Shown here: positions 9,172 through 18,660 of the stretch, in pieces
Layout: every line of letters begins with the position of its first letter
How positions within the stretch are numbered: position 1 is the first letter of the stretch
Assembly (NCBI GenBank): GCA_910587345.1
Contig: CAJUKH010000066.1
Span: 1-64,000 of the forward strand
From: an uncultured Oscillospiraceae bacterium
GTDB taxonomy: Bacteria > Bacillota > Clostridia > Oscillospirales > Oscillospiraceae
Reading direction: 5' to 3'
Length of the DNA stretch: 64,000 bases
Made by a program: the position numbers and the translations under genes
Notes under the pieces: generated by a model
The model's database searches: none
The model's input: only the letters and a program-made list of their open reading frames with translations
What the model was told of the DNA's origin: nothing

Positions 9172-11604
9172 TTACAGCTCCACTGTCTCCGCCCCGGCAG
9201 GCGGGGCGGTACGGGGCGCCGTCCGGCTCTCGGTCCGGGTGGATGTGGTGGACACATCCAGCTCAAACTGGTTCTTCCAGTGGAACTGGGCAGTGCCGGT
9301 GGAGCGGTTGGCGGTGCCCTCACTGTGGGCGGTCTCCCGGAAATCCAAAAGCCCCAAGAGCCAGGTCATCAGGGCGGTCTCCCCTGCGTCATACCAGGAC
9401 CCCTGGGTGGCCATGGCGGCAATGCCCTCCATATTGGGGCGGACGGCGGCATCGGCGGTCATGCGGCCGTTGCGGTCCACGGACAGCATCACCTCATACT
9501 CTTTGAAAAGGGAGGAAAGGGCGAATTCTTCCTCATCGCTGCCCGTATAGCCCGCCACCCCGGCAAGAGCGGCATTCAGTGTGTCACAGTCCAGCTTCCA
9601 GGTCAGGGTATCCCCCCGCTCGCTGACGGTGTGGGGGCCAAAGAGGGTATTGGCCATGCCATAAGCCATCATAAAGCTGTCGTAGCTGCCTTCGGCGCCC
9701 ATGTAGCTGTCGCCGCTCTCGGCCAGCAGCATCTCATATAAAAACCCGCCCAGGCTCCACTCCCCCGCCTGCAAAGCGGCGAAGACCCCGGAAAAAACGG
9801 CCTCATCCCCGGCATCCAAGGCGGTGGTGAACCAGGTGTCCTCGGTAACGGTGTCGTCCATCAGGGTCAGCAGGGGGACATTCCAGCTCAAAGTCCCCTC
9901 CCCAAAATTCAGGATGGCCTGGAGCTTGCAGCCGGTGAGCAGGGTCCGCAACTCCTGAAAACTGGCCTTGCCCAGCTGGGCCCCCAGCTTATCCAGGGAG
10001 GCTTGGGGCAGCAGCTCCAGCAGCTGGACGGCGTTGGCGGTGACGGTCAGATCCACCACGTCATCCTTCACCAGCGCCTCTGTCCTGACGGTCAGGTCAT
10101 AGCTCTCGTCCCCGTCCAAGCTGTTGAAGGCAGTCAGAGTCAGGTCATATGTATTGGTGGTGCGGTAGGCCTTGCCCTCCTCCCACTTCTGGGCGGCAAG
10201 GAGCCGGTTCACCAGCGCCTCAAAGGCGGAAAGGTCGTACTCCACAAACTCCGTCCCCGGGGTCTCGCCGGCAATGATATTATGGACAATGATCCCCCGG
10301 CTCAGCTTCTCCCGGTCCAGCAAAACCACCTGATTGCGATAGGCGTTCCACGTCACGTCCCAGCCGGCAGCCAGAGCAGCCTCCCGGATGGCCACAGGCT
10401 CCTCCCCCACAAGGTCGGTGCCCAAAATAGCCCCCAGTTCCCCGGCAGAGAGATAAGAGACCCCATCGGCGGTGGTAAGGCCGGCGTCATACATAACCTC
10501 CCCGTTGACCACCAGGGTGGGGCCGTCGTCATCCCCCCAGCCCCAATTCCAAAGGTTGCCTCGGTTCTCGGTAAACTCGATGAAGAGATAGTCGGCCAGT
10601 TCCTCCTCCGTGTAGAAGGGGCCGAGCCAGCTGTTCATAAACTCCTCTTTGGTGTACCAGCCCCACTCCTCGGCCAGATAGGCGTCCACGTCAAAGCCCT
10701 CCCAGCCCTCCGGGTCAGCGGCCCGGTACTCCTCGGCCAGAGCATGGCGCTCCTGGGCCAGCCGGCGGGAGGAAACATAGTCGGCCAGCAGCCGGGTAAC
10801 GGCCTCCTCCTCGGTGGCGATGCCAAAGTCGGACATATAGGCCTCCATAGGCTCCCGGTAGCCCCGCCGGGCCAGAAGGACGTTCAGATCCAGCCCCTCC
10901 AGTTCCCCGGGGTGGGCAGTGCGGTATTCCTCCACCGCCCGGGCCTCCTCCTGCATCTGCCAGTCCATCCATGCGGCCTCGTACGCCTCGGTATAGGTGG
11001 TATATTCCACCCACATATCCTCCAAAAATTCCGCCTCGGTCGTAAGCCCCATGTCGGCCATGTACTCGGCCTTGCTGTCGTAGAAGCTCCACTCCCGGGC
11101 AAACCATTCCCCGGCGTCAAAAGCGGCATATTCCTCGGGATGCTCCATCTTATACTGCTGGGCAAACTCCAGCGTAAAGGAGTCGTACAGCCCCGCCAGC
11201 CCGGCGGACTCCTCATCCACTATGGCCTCCGCCCCGGGCAGGGCGGGGGTCTCCTCCCCCCGGGCGGCGGACAGAGCCGCCTCAGCGGCCTTCTTCACCG
11301 CCTGAGAGGTAAAGGTGGCTCCGGCCACCGTGTCCACATCGGCGCTCTGGGCGGCCAGCATGGTCTGGGGCAGCTCCTCCAGCGCCCGGGAGCCGATGCC
11401 CTGGGTCTCGTTTCCATCGGCGGTGATGGCGGTAATGGTGCTATCGTCCACGGTGACAGTGACCGTCACCGGCCCGGCAAAGCCATTCTCCGTGGCGGTG
11501 TAGGTACCGGGCACATAACCTCCCTCCGCCGCCATGGCCGGCACGGTCAGAGAGACCGCCATGGAAAGAGCAAGAAACAACGACAATGTACGCTTGGTTT
11601 TCAT
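9172..11604 (-). CDS. Exported FMN-binding-domain protein
   Basis: 810 residues with a signal peptide (cleavage near AMAAEG). Residues 28-115 form an FMN_bind domain ending in DTVAGATFTSQAVKKA; the GAT threonine in this motif is the site where ApbE-type transferases attach FMN in known family members, so a covalent extracytoplasmic flavin is likely. Residues 120-350 are acidic, helical and repetitive (E-W-Y-rich units). A short stalk-like unit follows (LAAGWDVTWNAYRNQVVLL), then a long beta-rich region without a family I recognise. It starts 35 bases after parE ends, within the topoisomerase IV cluster. Redox partners are not visible in the window. Confidence 0.75.
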   Translation of the reverse strand: MKTKRTLSLFLALSMAVSLTVPAMAAEGGYVPGTYTATENGFAGPVTVTVTVDDSTITAITADGNETQGIGSRALEELPQTMLAAQSADVDTVAGATFTSQAVKKAAEAALSAARGEETPALPGAEAIVDEESAGLAGLYDSFTLEFAQQYKMEHPEEYAAFDAGEWFAREWSFYDSKAEYMADMGLTTEAEFLEDMWVEYTTYTEAYEAAWMDWQMQEEARAVEEYRTAHPGELEGLDLNVLLARRGYREPMEAYMSDFGIATEEEAVTRLLADYVSSRRLAQERHALAEEYRAADPEGWEGFDVDAYLAEEWGWYTKEEFMNSWLGPFYTEEELADYLFIEFTENRGNLWNWGWGDDDGPTLVVNGEVMYDAGLTTADGVSYLSAGELGAILGTDLVGEEPVAIREAALAAGWDVTWNAYRNQVVLLDREKLSRGIIVHNIIAGETPGTEFVEYDLSAFEALVNRLLAAQKWEEGKAYRTTNTYDLTLTAFNSLDGDESYDLTVRTEALVKDDVVDLTVTANAVQLLELLPQASLDKLGAQLGKASFQELRTLLTGCKLQAILNFGEGTLSWNVPLLTLMDDTVTEDTWFTTALDAGDEAVFSGVFAALQAGEWSLGGFLYEMLLAESGDSYMGAEGSYDSFMMAYGMANTLFGPHTVSERGDTLTWKLDCDTLNAALAGVAGYTGSDEEEFALSSLFKEYEVMLSVDRNGRMTADAAVRPNMEGIAAMATQGSWYDAGETALMTWLLGLLDFRETAHSEGTANRSTGTAQFHWKNQFELDVSTTSTRTESRTAPRTAPPAGAETVEL

Positions 11605-11639
11605 ATTGGGGTTCCTCCTTTTTTGTTTCGCAGTGCTTT

Positions 11640-13637
11640 TTACGAAATATCCGCCAGCTCCAAAAACTTATATCCGTTCTCCGCAATGTGGTCCTTGCGG
11701 CCCTGCAGGTTGTCCCCTTCAAAAAGGTCAAACATCTGGGAGGTCAATATCTCATCTTCGGGCATGACCTTAATAAGCCGTCGGGTCTCCGGATTCATGG
11801 TGGTGAGCCACATCATCTCCGGCTCGTTTTGGCCCAGACCCTTGGACCGCTGGATGGTGATTTTTTTGTCCGGGCCGATTTCCTTCACGATGTCGTCCTT
11901 CTCCTTGTTGGAGTAAGCAAACCATGTTTTTTCCTTGTAGGTGATCTCATAAAGCGGCGACTCTGCGATATACACATATCCCCGCCGGATCAGGGTGGGG
12001 GTCAGCCGCCACAGCATGGTCAAGATCAGGGTGCGGATCTGGTAGCCGTCCACGTCGGCGTCGGTACAGATGACCACCTTGTTCCACCGCAGGTTCATCA
12101 GGTCAAAGGCCGCCAGGTCCTTGGCGTGCTTGTCGGTGACCTCCACCCCACAGCCCAGCACTTTCAGAAGGTCGGTGATGATCTCCGACTTAAAGATGCG
12201 GGCATAGTCCGCCTTCAGGCAGTTCAGTATCTTGCCCCGGACGGGCATGATGCCCTGAAAGTCACCGTCCCGGCTGAGCTTGACGGCGCCCATGGCCGAA
12301 TCGCCCTCCACGATGTAAAGCTCCCGCTTCTCCGGGTCCTTGCTGCGGCAGTCTACGAACTTCTGTACCCGGTTGGCAAGGTCCATGGTGCCCGTGAGCT
12401 TCTTTTTAATGTTCAGCCGTGCTTTCTCGGCGCTTTCCCGGCTCCTCTTGTTGATCAGGACCTGTTCGGCGATCTTCTGGGCGTCGAAGGGGTTTTCAAT
12501 GAAATAGACCTCCATCTGGGCCTTCAGAAATTCCGTCATGGCATCCTGGACAAACTTGTTGCTGATGGCCTTCTTGGTCTGGTTCTCATAGGAGGTCTGG
12601 GTGGAAAAGTTGTTGCTCACCAGCACCAGACAGTCCTCCACGTCGGCCCAGGTGATCTTGCTCTCGTTCTTCTGGTATTTGCTCTGGCTCTTCAGATAGC
12701 CGTCGATGGCCGACACCAGGGCCGACTTGGTGGCCTTCTCGGGGGAGCCGCCATGCTCCAGCCAGGAGGAGTTGTGGTAATGCTCAATGATTTGCACCGT
12801 ATTGGAAAAACACAGGGAGATGGACAGCTTCACCTTGTACTCCGGCTTGTCCTCCCGGTCCCGGCCCTTCCGCTCGGTCTGCCAGAATACCGGCTGGGTC
12901 AGGGCGTTCCCCCCGGCCAGCTCCTTCACATAGTCCTGAATGCCGTTTTCATAGATATACTCGGTGGTCTCAAACTTTCCCGGCTCGGTCTCATTGCGGA
13001 ACCGGAAGGTGACCCCGGCGTTGACCACCGCCTGCCGCTTCATTACATCAATGTAATATTCCACCGGAATATTGATGTCCGTAAAGACCTCCAGGTCCGG
13101 CTTCCACCGGAATTTGGAACCAGTCTTCTTTCCGCTCCAGGGGGTCTTGTGAAGGAAGGTCTCCTTGTCCTCGGTGATCTCCCCCTTCTCAAAATGGAGG
13201 GTGTACTCAAACCCGTCCCGGTGGATCACCGCGTCAAAATACTCGCTGGCGTACTGGGTGGCGCAGGAGCCCAGGCCGTTCAGGCCCAGGGCGTACTCAT
13301 AGTTGTCCCCGTCACTGCCGTACTTGCCGCCGGCGTAAAGCTCGCAGAACACAAGCTCCCAGTTGAACCGGCCCTCCTTCTCGTTCCAGTCCACCGGACA
13401 GCCCCGGCCAAAGTCCTCCACCTCAATGGACTTGTCCAGATAGCGGGTCACGGTGATAAAGTCGCCGTGGCCCTCCTTGGCCTCGTCAATGGCGTTGGAC
13501 AATATTTCAAAAACAGCGTGTTCACAGCCATCCAGCCCATCCGAGCCAAAGATGACCCCGGGCCGCTTCCGCACCCGGTCGGCTCCCTTCAGGGAGGAGA
13601 TAGAGGTATTGTCATATTGCGGTTTCGTACTTGCCAT
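11640..13637 (-). CDS. parE: DNA topoisomerase IV subunit B (GyrB/ParE family)
   Basis: 665-residue ATPase subunit. Seen: the GHKL ATP-binding fold with NAIDEAKEG, VEDFGRGCPVDWN and GLNGLGSCATQYAS, a transducer domain, and the TOPRIM domain with YIVEGDSAMGAVK and the metal-binding VICTDADVDGYQIRTLIL. Length and motifs fit ParE or a Clostridial GyrB-like protein; assignment to topoisomerase IV rests on the co-oriented parC. GGGGGAA precedes the ATG at 13637. It is the first gene of a same-strand run reaching 716. Confidence 0.9.
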   Translation of the reverse strand: MASTKPQYDNTSISSLKGADRVRKRPGVIFGSDGLDGCEHAVFEILSNAIDEAKEGHGDFITVTRYLDKSIEVEDFGRGCPVDWNEKEGRFNWELVFCELYAGGKYGSDGDNYEYALGLNGLGSCATQYASEYFDAVIHRDGFEYTLHFEKGEITEDKETFLHKTPWSGKKTGSKFRWKPDLEVFTDINIPVEYYIDVMKRQAVVNAGVTFRFRNETEPGKFETTEYIYENGIQDYVKELAGGNALTQPVFWQTERKGRDREDKPEYKVKLSISLCFSNTVQIIEHYHNSSWLEHGGSPEKATKSALVSAIDGYLKSQSKYQKNESKITWADVEDCLVLVSNNFSTQTSYENQTKKAISNKFVQDAMTEFLKAQMEVYFIENPFDAQKIAEQVLINKRSRESAEKARLNIKKKLTGTMDLANRVQKFVDCRSKDPEKRELYIVEGDSAMGAVKLSRDGDFQGIMPVRGKILNCLKADYARIFKSEIITDLLKVLGCGVEVTDKHAKDLAAFDLMNLRWNKVVICTDADVDGYQIRTLILTMLWRLTPTLIRRGYVYIAESPLYEITYKEKTWFAYSNKEKDDIVKEIGPDKKITIQRSKGLGQNEPEMMWLTTMNPETRRLIKVMPEDEILTSQMFDLFEGDNLQGRKDHIAENGYKFLELADIS

Positions 13638-13691
13638 TTCGGTTCCCCCACAGTATAATAATATCAGTTATGCTTTAGTGCATATCAATTC

Positions 13692-13718
13692 ATTATATAG
13701 TATAACACATAGGGTCAA
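13692..13718 (-). promoter_or_regulatory. Possible parE promoter (TTGACC...TATAAT)
   Basis: On the minus strand TTGACC and a perfect TATAAT are spaced by only 15 bases, which is tight but usable. A near-palindrome TCCCCACTTGTGGGA lies directly upstream (about 13721-13735) and could be an operator; that role is a guess. Confidence 0.4.
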
Positions 13719-13766
13719 GTTCCCACAAGTGGGGATTTTTGTGTGGATTTTTTGTTGTAGGCAGTT

Positions 13767-13800
13767 CAGGGGGCCCTCTTTATAAAAAGAGGGCCCCCTG
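13767..13800. terminator. Perfect 15-bp inverted repeat, terminator-like
   Basis: CAGGGGGCCCTCTTT pairs perfectly with AAAGAGGGCCCCCTG around an ATAA loop. The T-run (8 T) follows on the plus strand, whereas the adjacent genes run on the minus strand. It may still halt readthrough from the SLH gene into parE, but in the minus direction it lacks a U-tract. Confidence 0.5.
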
Positions 13801-13841
13801 GAATTTTTTTTGCAGAGAGAGAAAAATAGGAGGATGGATCT

Positions 13842-16139
13842 TTACCACCTTTTCTGGGCCGTTCGCTGGGCCACAGCGTCACAGGAGCGAAGGATAGGGT
13901 ATGCCCCACTTTTATCCCAAACGGCATCAAAATCCCAGCCGCAGCTACCGTAAAAGGCCTCCCGCTTCTCTGAGGAGAGGGCAGTCATGTCCACGCACCC
14001 CGTCACCGGGCCGCTTGTCCAGGAGGCGTAGGAGATGGTGTCCTTTGGGGCGAAATTCTCTGCCCCCAGGACCCAGCAGTTAGAAACTGAGCCCCACATC
14101 CGGCCCACGATTCCCCCGCAGTGTTCCCCGTCCTTGGACACCTGGCAGTCGGAGGCGTCGCCCCAGCAGTCCTGGATCTTTGCCCATTCAGACAAGCAGC
14201 CGGCGATGCTTCCCGTATTCTGATAATTGTCCCCCTTGGCGATGGACACCGTTGGTTTGGCCCAGCAGCCCTGGATCGCCCCGGTTGCGACCTGGCCTGC
14301 AATTCCGCCGCAGTCCGACTGGAAGCTGGCGCCGGCGGCGGAGACGGTGGCGGTGGACCAGCAGTTTTCTATCCGGGGGAGGGCCTCCTCGGGGATCTCC
14401 CCCGTCGTGACTACAGGCCAGGTCATTTGACCCACAAGGCCACCTGCGGAGGAGTGCCTCCCTCCTTGTACCGAAACGGCAGTGGAGGAGCAGCACCCCC
14501 GGAGCAGCACCGGCGCCCCTCCGTCGTATGTGACCTCCGACTCTTTTCCCTCGTCAGGGAAGGGGTGAGTTTGTGTTACTTTTACGGTACAGACTCCCAC
14601 CAGGCCGCCTACGGCGGGGACAGCAGAGTTCCCCTCGTGCACAGAGAGGGCCACCTGTCCCTGGGCGTTGCAGTTCAGCAGCGTGGAGGCCTTTGCATTT
14701 CCCACCAGGCCGCCAACCTCGAGGTATAGAGTGGACCTGTTTGCGCAGTCCACCTGGATATTCACCCGGGAGATGCAGTTTTCCAGCAGTCCATCGCTGT
14801 GCAGCTGGTTTGTGAAGCCGCCGACGAAGGCACCCGGCCAGGGGTAGTCCTCGCCGATGGTAATGTGGATGCTCCCGTCCAGGATCAGGTCCCGGCACTC
14901 CCCGCTCCAGTCGCAAAACAGCCCGTAGCCCATCTCGGGGAAGCGCACGTCTGTCACCAAAAGCTCACCGCCGCCCTCGACACAGAGGGTCACGGTATGG
15001 CCGTTGCCCATCAGATGGGGGTTGACAGACCCGAATACAGTGAGGCTGGGGAGGTTTTTCGGCAGAGTGACATCCTCCAGCAGGGAAAAATACCGGGACT
15101 TATTGTTGGCGAAGGTCTCCATGGGGCCGGGCGTGTCGTCCATGGCGATAAACTGCTCTGCCGTCTCAATGAGGTAGGGGCAGCAGGCGATGCCCACGCC
15201 CCCGGCAAAGCGGAGGTCCGCCACCTGCCGGGGCTCGGAGAGGTGGATGGCCTCGTCTTTTATCCCATTAAATCCCACTCCGCTCTCTGTCCAGGTCGCC
15301 CCGTCTTCGGAAATCCCCCGAACAGACAGATAGATTTCGTTCCCCTTTCCCTCCTGCTGGTCAAATGTGACGCCGTGGGCCGCCGGCGCCATCAGGTAGA
15401 CCTTGGATTCGTGATAGCGCTTTGTGGGGACATAGGTCAGCGTCACGTCGGGGCAGGTGATCAGGGCTGTCTGGTCGGCGGGGACGGTGTAAGACCCGGG
15501 AGAGGAGATATACAGGTCAAACATATTGTCAATGACCGTCAAGATCTCCGACCGGGACACGATGTCCTTGGGGTGGAGCATACCCCCGGAGCCATGCAGA
15601 TACCCCTGTCCCAGCATGGAATTGATTCTGGACCAAAAGGAGGGCTCTACCTCTCTTCCATCTGAGATCCACTTGGAGACCTGCTCTGTGGCCGGGTCTG
15701 CCTTCAGGTCCAGGTCACGCCCGATGTCAAAGGCCTTGGCCACCATGTAAAAGGCCTCCTCCCGGGTCAGTGGCTGGTCGGGAAACATATTTTTCCCCTG
15801 GTTCAGGGCTACGCCGCAGGCGTTCATGGTCACCACGGCGTCGTGATACCAGGCGTCCGCCGCCACATCAGGGAAGGTATGTCCCTCCTGAGGCCCGCAG
15901 CCCCAAAGGCGATAAAGGATCTCTGAGAGCTGACCCCGGCTCACGGGGTCGTTGGGGCCAAACCACCCATCGTCGTAGCCCTTCAGCACCCCTGAGTCGG
16001 ACCAGCGTTCAATGGTCTCCTGGGCCCAGTGCCCCTCCACATCGGAATAGTCCGCCGCCTGGGCGCATGGGCTTCCCCATGTCAGCAGGGCAAACAGGCA
16101 CAGCCCAGCAAACAATAACACTTGTTTTCTCATCGTCAT
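13842..16139 (-). CDS. S-layer-homology surface protein with GLUG-type repeats
   Basis: 765 residues: signal peptide, then SLH domains (YSDVEGHWAQETIERWSDSG; FPDVAADAWYHDAVVTMNACG; a weaker third ending VSRSEILTVIDNMFDLY) that normally attach proteins to the cell wall polymer. The C-terminal half carries repeats of the form VGGLVG/CGGIAG/CGGIVG separated by NCWSTATVS-like strands, the GLUG motif of secreted adhesin-like proteins, probably a right-handed beta-helix. Cysteines recur in the repeats (ENCWS, QGCWA, QDCWG). The ATG at 16139 follows GGGGGA; further upstream codons are open but have no signal sequence. Divergent from the M29 aminopeptidase. Ligand unknown. Confidence 0.85.
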   Translation of the reverse strand: MTMRKQVLLFAGLCLFALLTWGSPCAQAADYSDVEGHWAQETIERWSDSGVLKGYDDGWFGPNDPVSRGQLSEILYRLWGCGPQEGHTFPDVAADAWYHDAVVTMNACGVALNQGKNMFPDQPLTREEAFYMVAKAFDIGRDLDLKADPATEQVSKWISDGREVEPSFWSRINSMLGQGYLHGSGGMLHPKDIVSRSEILTVIDNMFDLYISSPGSYTVPADQTALITCPDVTLTYVPTKRYHESKVYLMAPAAHGVTFDQQEGKGNEIYLSVRGISEDGATWTESGVGFNGIKDEAIHLSEPRQVADLRFAGGVGIACCPYLIETAEQFIAMDDTPGPMETFANNKSRYFSLLEDVTLPKNLPSLTVFGSVNPHLMGNGHTVTLCVEGGGELLVTDVRFPEMGYGLFCDWSGECRDLILDGSIHITIGEDYPWPGAFVGGFTNQLHSDGLLENCISRVNIQVDCANRSTLYLEVGGLVGNAKASTLLNCNAQGQVALSVHEGNSAVPAVGGLVGVCTVKVTQTHPFPDEGKESEVTYDGGAPVLLRGCCSSTAVSVQGGRHSSAGGLVGQMTWPVVTTGEIPEEALPRIENCWSTATVSAAGASFQSDCGGIAGQVATGAIQGCWAKPTVSIAKGDNYQNTGSIAGCLSEWAKIQDCWGDASDCQVSKDGEHCGGIVGRMWGSVSNCWVLGAENFAPKDTISYASWTSGPVTGCVDMTALSSEKREAFYGSCGWDFDAVWDKSGAYPILRSCDAVAQRTAQKRW

Positions 16140-16242
16140 AGTGCTTCCCCCTTCCCTTTTTTTCATCCTACCCCAACAGCCAAGGGTTGTCAAGGTCGGG
16201 AGTGAAAAGGAGGCTGACTGGGGGATTTTTTCTCCCTGTCCC

Positions 16243-16271
16243 TTGCGCCGGACAGTCAAGTTTGCTATGAT
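16243..16271 (+). promoter_or_regulatory. Promoter of the M29 aminopeptidase (TTGCGC-N17-TATGAT)
   Basis: TTGCGC and TATGAT are separated by 17 bases, about 50 bases before the aminopeptidase ATG. Confidence 0.5.
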
Positions 16272-16319
16272 AAAATCACCGATCCACCACTTTTTGCCCC
16301 AAGAAAGGAAGGATACACC

Positions 16320-17558
16320 ATGCCCACCCAAGAGCAATTGCAAAAATACGCCAAGCTCCTTATCGGCACCGGCTGCGCCTTGAAAAAGGGTCAACCGGTC
16401 CTCATCTCCGCTCCGGTGGAGATCGCCCCCTTCGTCCGCCTTGCCGCCAAGGCCGCCTGGGAGCTGGGGGCCGGGGATGTGACCATCCAGTGGTCCGACC
16501 CCGCCATTGATAAGCTCCGCTATCAAAACGGCGACGAAGCCCTCTTTGACGCCACCCCCGCCTGGGAGGTGGCTTTGCTGGAAACCGCCGCCGAGCAGGG
16601 TGCCGCCGTCCTCCGGCTGGGGGGCGGGATGTTTGGCATGGAGGGGGTGGACCCCAAGCGGATGACCGCCAAAATGAAGGCGGGCCGCCGGGACTGTCCC
16701 AAGTTTAACGCCGGTCTGGGCAAGGGCACCACCACCCGCTGCGGCGCCGGGGTCCCCACCGCCGCCTGGGCTAAGAAGGTCTTTCCCGACATCGGCGAAG
16801 CCGAGGCCATTGACAGGCTATGGGAAGCCGTTTTGAAGGTGGCCCGGGCCGACGGCCCCGACCCGGCCCAGGCCTGGGCCGACCACGCCGCCGGCTTCCA
16901 GCGCCGGATCAAGCTGCTCACCCAGCGGCAGTTTGACCGTGTCCGCTACACCGCCTCCAACGGTACCGACCTCACCGTGGGTCTCCCGCCCCGCCACCGC
17001 TGGCACGGGGGCGGCATCGACAACGAGGAGGGGGTCTACTACTTCCCCAATATGCCCACCGAGGAGATCTTTACCTCCCCCGACCGCACCCGCACCCATG
17101 GCATTGTCCATTCCTCCCTCCCCCTGAGCCATCAGGGAGGCCTCATTGATGACTTTTGGATCAGATTCGAGGAGGGCAAAGCGGTGGAATGGGGAGCCAA
17201 AACCGGGGCGGACAAGCTGGGCCATATCATCCAGACCGACGACAGCTCCTGCTATCTGGGGGAGGCCGCTCTGGTGCCCCAGAGCAGCCCCATCTCCCAG
17301 CTTGGCCTGCTCTTCTATTCCGTTCTCTACGATGAAAACGCCGCCTGCCACCTGGCCCTTGGCCGATGCTACCCCTTCTGTCTGGAGGGGGGCAACCAGA
17401 TGACCGAGGAGGAGTTGAAGGCCCACAATCTGAACATTTCCGCCGTCCACTGCGACTTTATGATCGGCACCCCCGACATGGCGGTCACCGGCATCCTTCC
17501 CGACGGCACCGAGGTGCCCATCTTCCGGGACGGGGATTGGACCGGAGAATTTGTTTGA
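16320..17558 (+). CDS. M29 family aminopeptidase (AmpS/AmpT type)
   Basis: 412-residue metallo-aminopeptidase that removes N-terminal residues from peptides in the cytosol. Family marks: NMPTEEIFTSPD with a metal-binding Glu, the GEAALV Glu, ENAACHLALG with a metal-binding His, and the final HCDFMIG with His and Asp. Length is typical (about 410). GAAAGGAAGG precedes the ATG. It probably has its own promoter at 16243-16271. Peptide use fits the other peptidase in the window (M42 at 59.8 kb). Confidence 0.93.
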   Translation: MPTQEQLQKYAKLLIGTGCALKKGQPVLISAPVEIAPFVRLAAKAAWELGAGDVTIQWSDPAIDKLRYQNGDEALFDATPAWEVALLETAAEQGAAVLRLGGGMFGMEGVDPKRMTAKMKAGRRDCPKFNAGLGKGTTTRCGAGVPTAAWAKKVFPDIGEAEAIDRLWEAVLKVARADGPDPAQAWADHAAGFQRRIKLLTQRQFDRVRYTASNGTDLTVGLPPRHRWHGGGIDNEEGVYYFPNMPTEEIFTSPDRTRTHGIVHSSLPLSHQGGLIDDFWIRFEEGKAVEWGAKTGADKLGHIIQTDDSSCYLGEAALVPQSSPISQLGLLFYSVLYDENAACHLALGRCYPFCLEGGNQMTEEELKAHNLNISAVHCDFMIGTPDMAVTGILPDGTEVPIFRDGDWTGEFV

Positions 17559-17602
17559 TAATTATGTAAACTTATTTTCCTTTTAGGGGGAGGAGAGCCG
17601 CC

Positions 17603-18577
17603 GTGGGAGCCACCTTTTTCATGCTTTGGATGATGGGTCTTTTCTTTCTGGGTCTATGCTTTCTTCTGGGGACTCTGGGGGCCTTTCTCCTGCGCCGCCG
17701 CCGGGTCAAGCGGGGCCTGCCCCACAGAGGTCACACCGTCCTGTTGGTGGTCTGCCTGCTTCTGACGGCGGTAAATCTGGCGCCCTCCCTGGGCTTCTTC
17801 ACCTTCATCCGGGTCACCAATGCCGCCCACGGGGCCACTGACGGCTTTGTGGACACCGGGGTCTATGTGGAAGAGGGGTTTCAGGATGCGGTATTCACCG
17901 TAAACGGCGTCACCTACCGCCGGCTGGAGGACCTGTCCTTTCATTGGACAGAGGAGGCAGCCTGTCCCCCTGTCTTCTCCTGGGACAGCACCGACCGCAG
18001 TCTGAGCCTTCTCACCCTTCTCTTCGGCCCCTACTATAACCGGGGCAACTACTATTCCGTCCCCAACGAGCCGGGTCTGGACCTGGTCTCCGACGGGTCC
18101 TGGCGGCTCTACTGCCCGGAAGACCAGATGGATGCGGCCACAGCCTGGTACGGCGACCCCTCCCACTACATCTGGCAGGCCCGTACCGCCGGGTCGGGGG
18201 ACCTCACCCCTCTGGACCCCCAGCCGGACCCGGACGCCATGGCCGCCCTTCTGGCCCTGAATGACCGGGCAATGGCCGAGGGCCACGCCTATCTGGAGGC
18301 CGCCCCTCTGGAGGAGTATCCCCCCGGCCCTCTGGCCGGCTCGGCCCTGGGGGCCGTTCTGGTCACTCTCCCCCGGGAGAGCCGGGCTTTGGACACCGCC
18401 CTCACCCTCCGGTCCGTCAGCCGGGACCAAGCGGTCCGCCGGGACAGCCTCCATCTCTGCGAATACCAGGGCGGACTCTGGTTCTCTCCCACCGCCACCT
18501 ACCGGGAGGACAATTCCTATCATTATCTGGTCCCCGTCCCCCCGGAATGGACCCCTTTTTACCCGCTTTTCGGCTGA
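17603..18577 (+). CDS. Membrane-anchored protein of unknown function
   Basis: 324 residues starting with GTG, chosen because GGGGGAGGAGAG lies just upstream; the next ATG is eight codons in. Two hydrophobic segments near the N-terminus (about 5-30 and 45-68) flank a short basic loop (RRRRVKRGLPHRGH). The remaining 250 residues are probably outside the membrane, rich in Trp/Tyr/Pro, with no motif I recognise. It follows the aminopeptidase by 44 bases, so readthrough is possible. Confidence 0.6.
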   Translation: MGATFFMLWMMGLFFLGLCFLLGTLGAFLLRRRRVKRGLPHRGHTVLLVVCLLLTAVNLAPSLGFFTFIRVTNAAHGATDGFVDTGVYVEEGFQDAVFTVNGVTYRRLEDLSFHWTEEAACPPVFSWDSTDRSLSLLTLLFGPYYNRGNYYSVPNEPGLDLVSDGSWRLYCPEDQMDAATAWYGDPSHYIWQARTAGSGDLTPLDPQPDPDAMAALLALNDRAMAEGHAYLEAAPLEEYPPGPLAGSALGAVLVTLPRESRALDTALTLRSVSRDQAVRRDSLHLCEYQGGLWFSPTATYREDNSYHYLVPVPPEWTPFYPLFG

Positions 18578-18598
18578 TTTTCCCTTCTTTTTGCCCCG

Positions 18599-18627
18599 TT
18601 GACACCCTGAATTTCCCCATGTATAAT
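18599..18627 (+). promoter_or_regulatory. Consensus promoter (TTGACA-N17-TATAAT)
   Basis: A perfect sigma-A promoter lies 34 bases before the SGNH hydrolase start and drives it, and probably queH. Confidence 0.85.
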
Positions 18628-18660
18628 GGATTTATCCACAAAATAAAAGGAGGAATCCCC

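Noticed and set aside
10003..11916. 637-codon open frame antisense to the FMN-binding protein
   Set aside because: Same cause: a shadow frame with His/Gly/Pro-rich composition and no recognisable fold.
16140..16526. Longer N-terminus for the SLH-GLUG protein
   Set aside because: The frame is open upstream but has no signal peptide; it covers the divergent promoter and the start of the M29 gene, and the ATG at 16139 has its own ribosome site.
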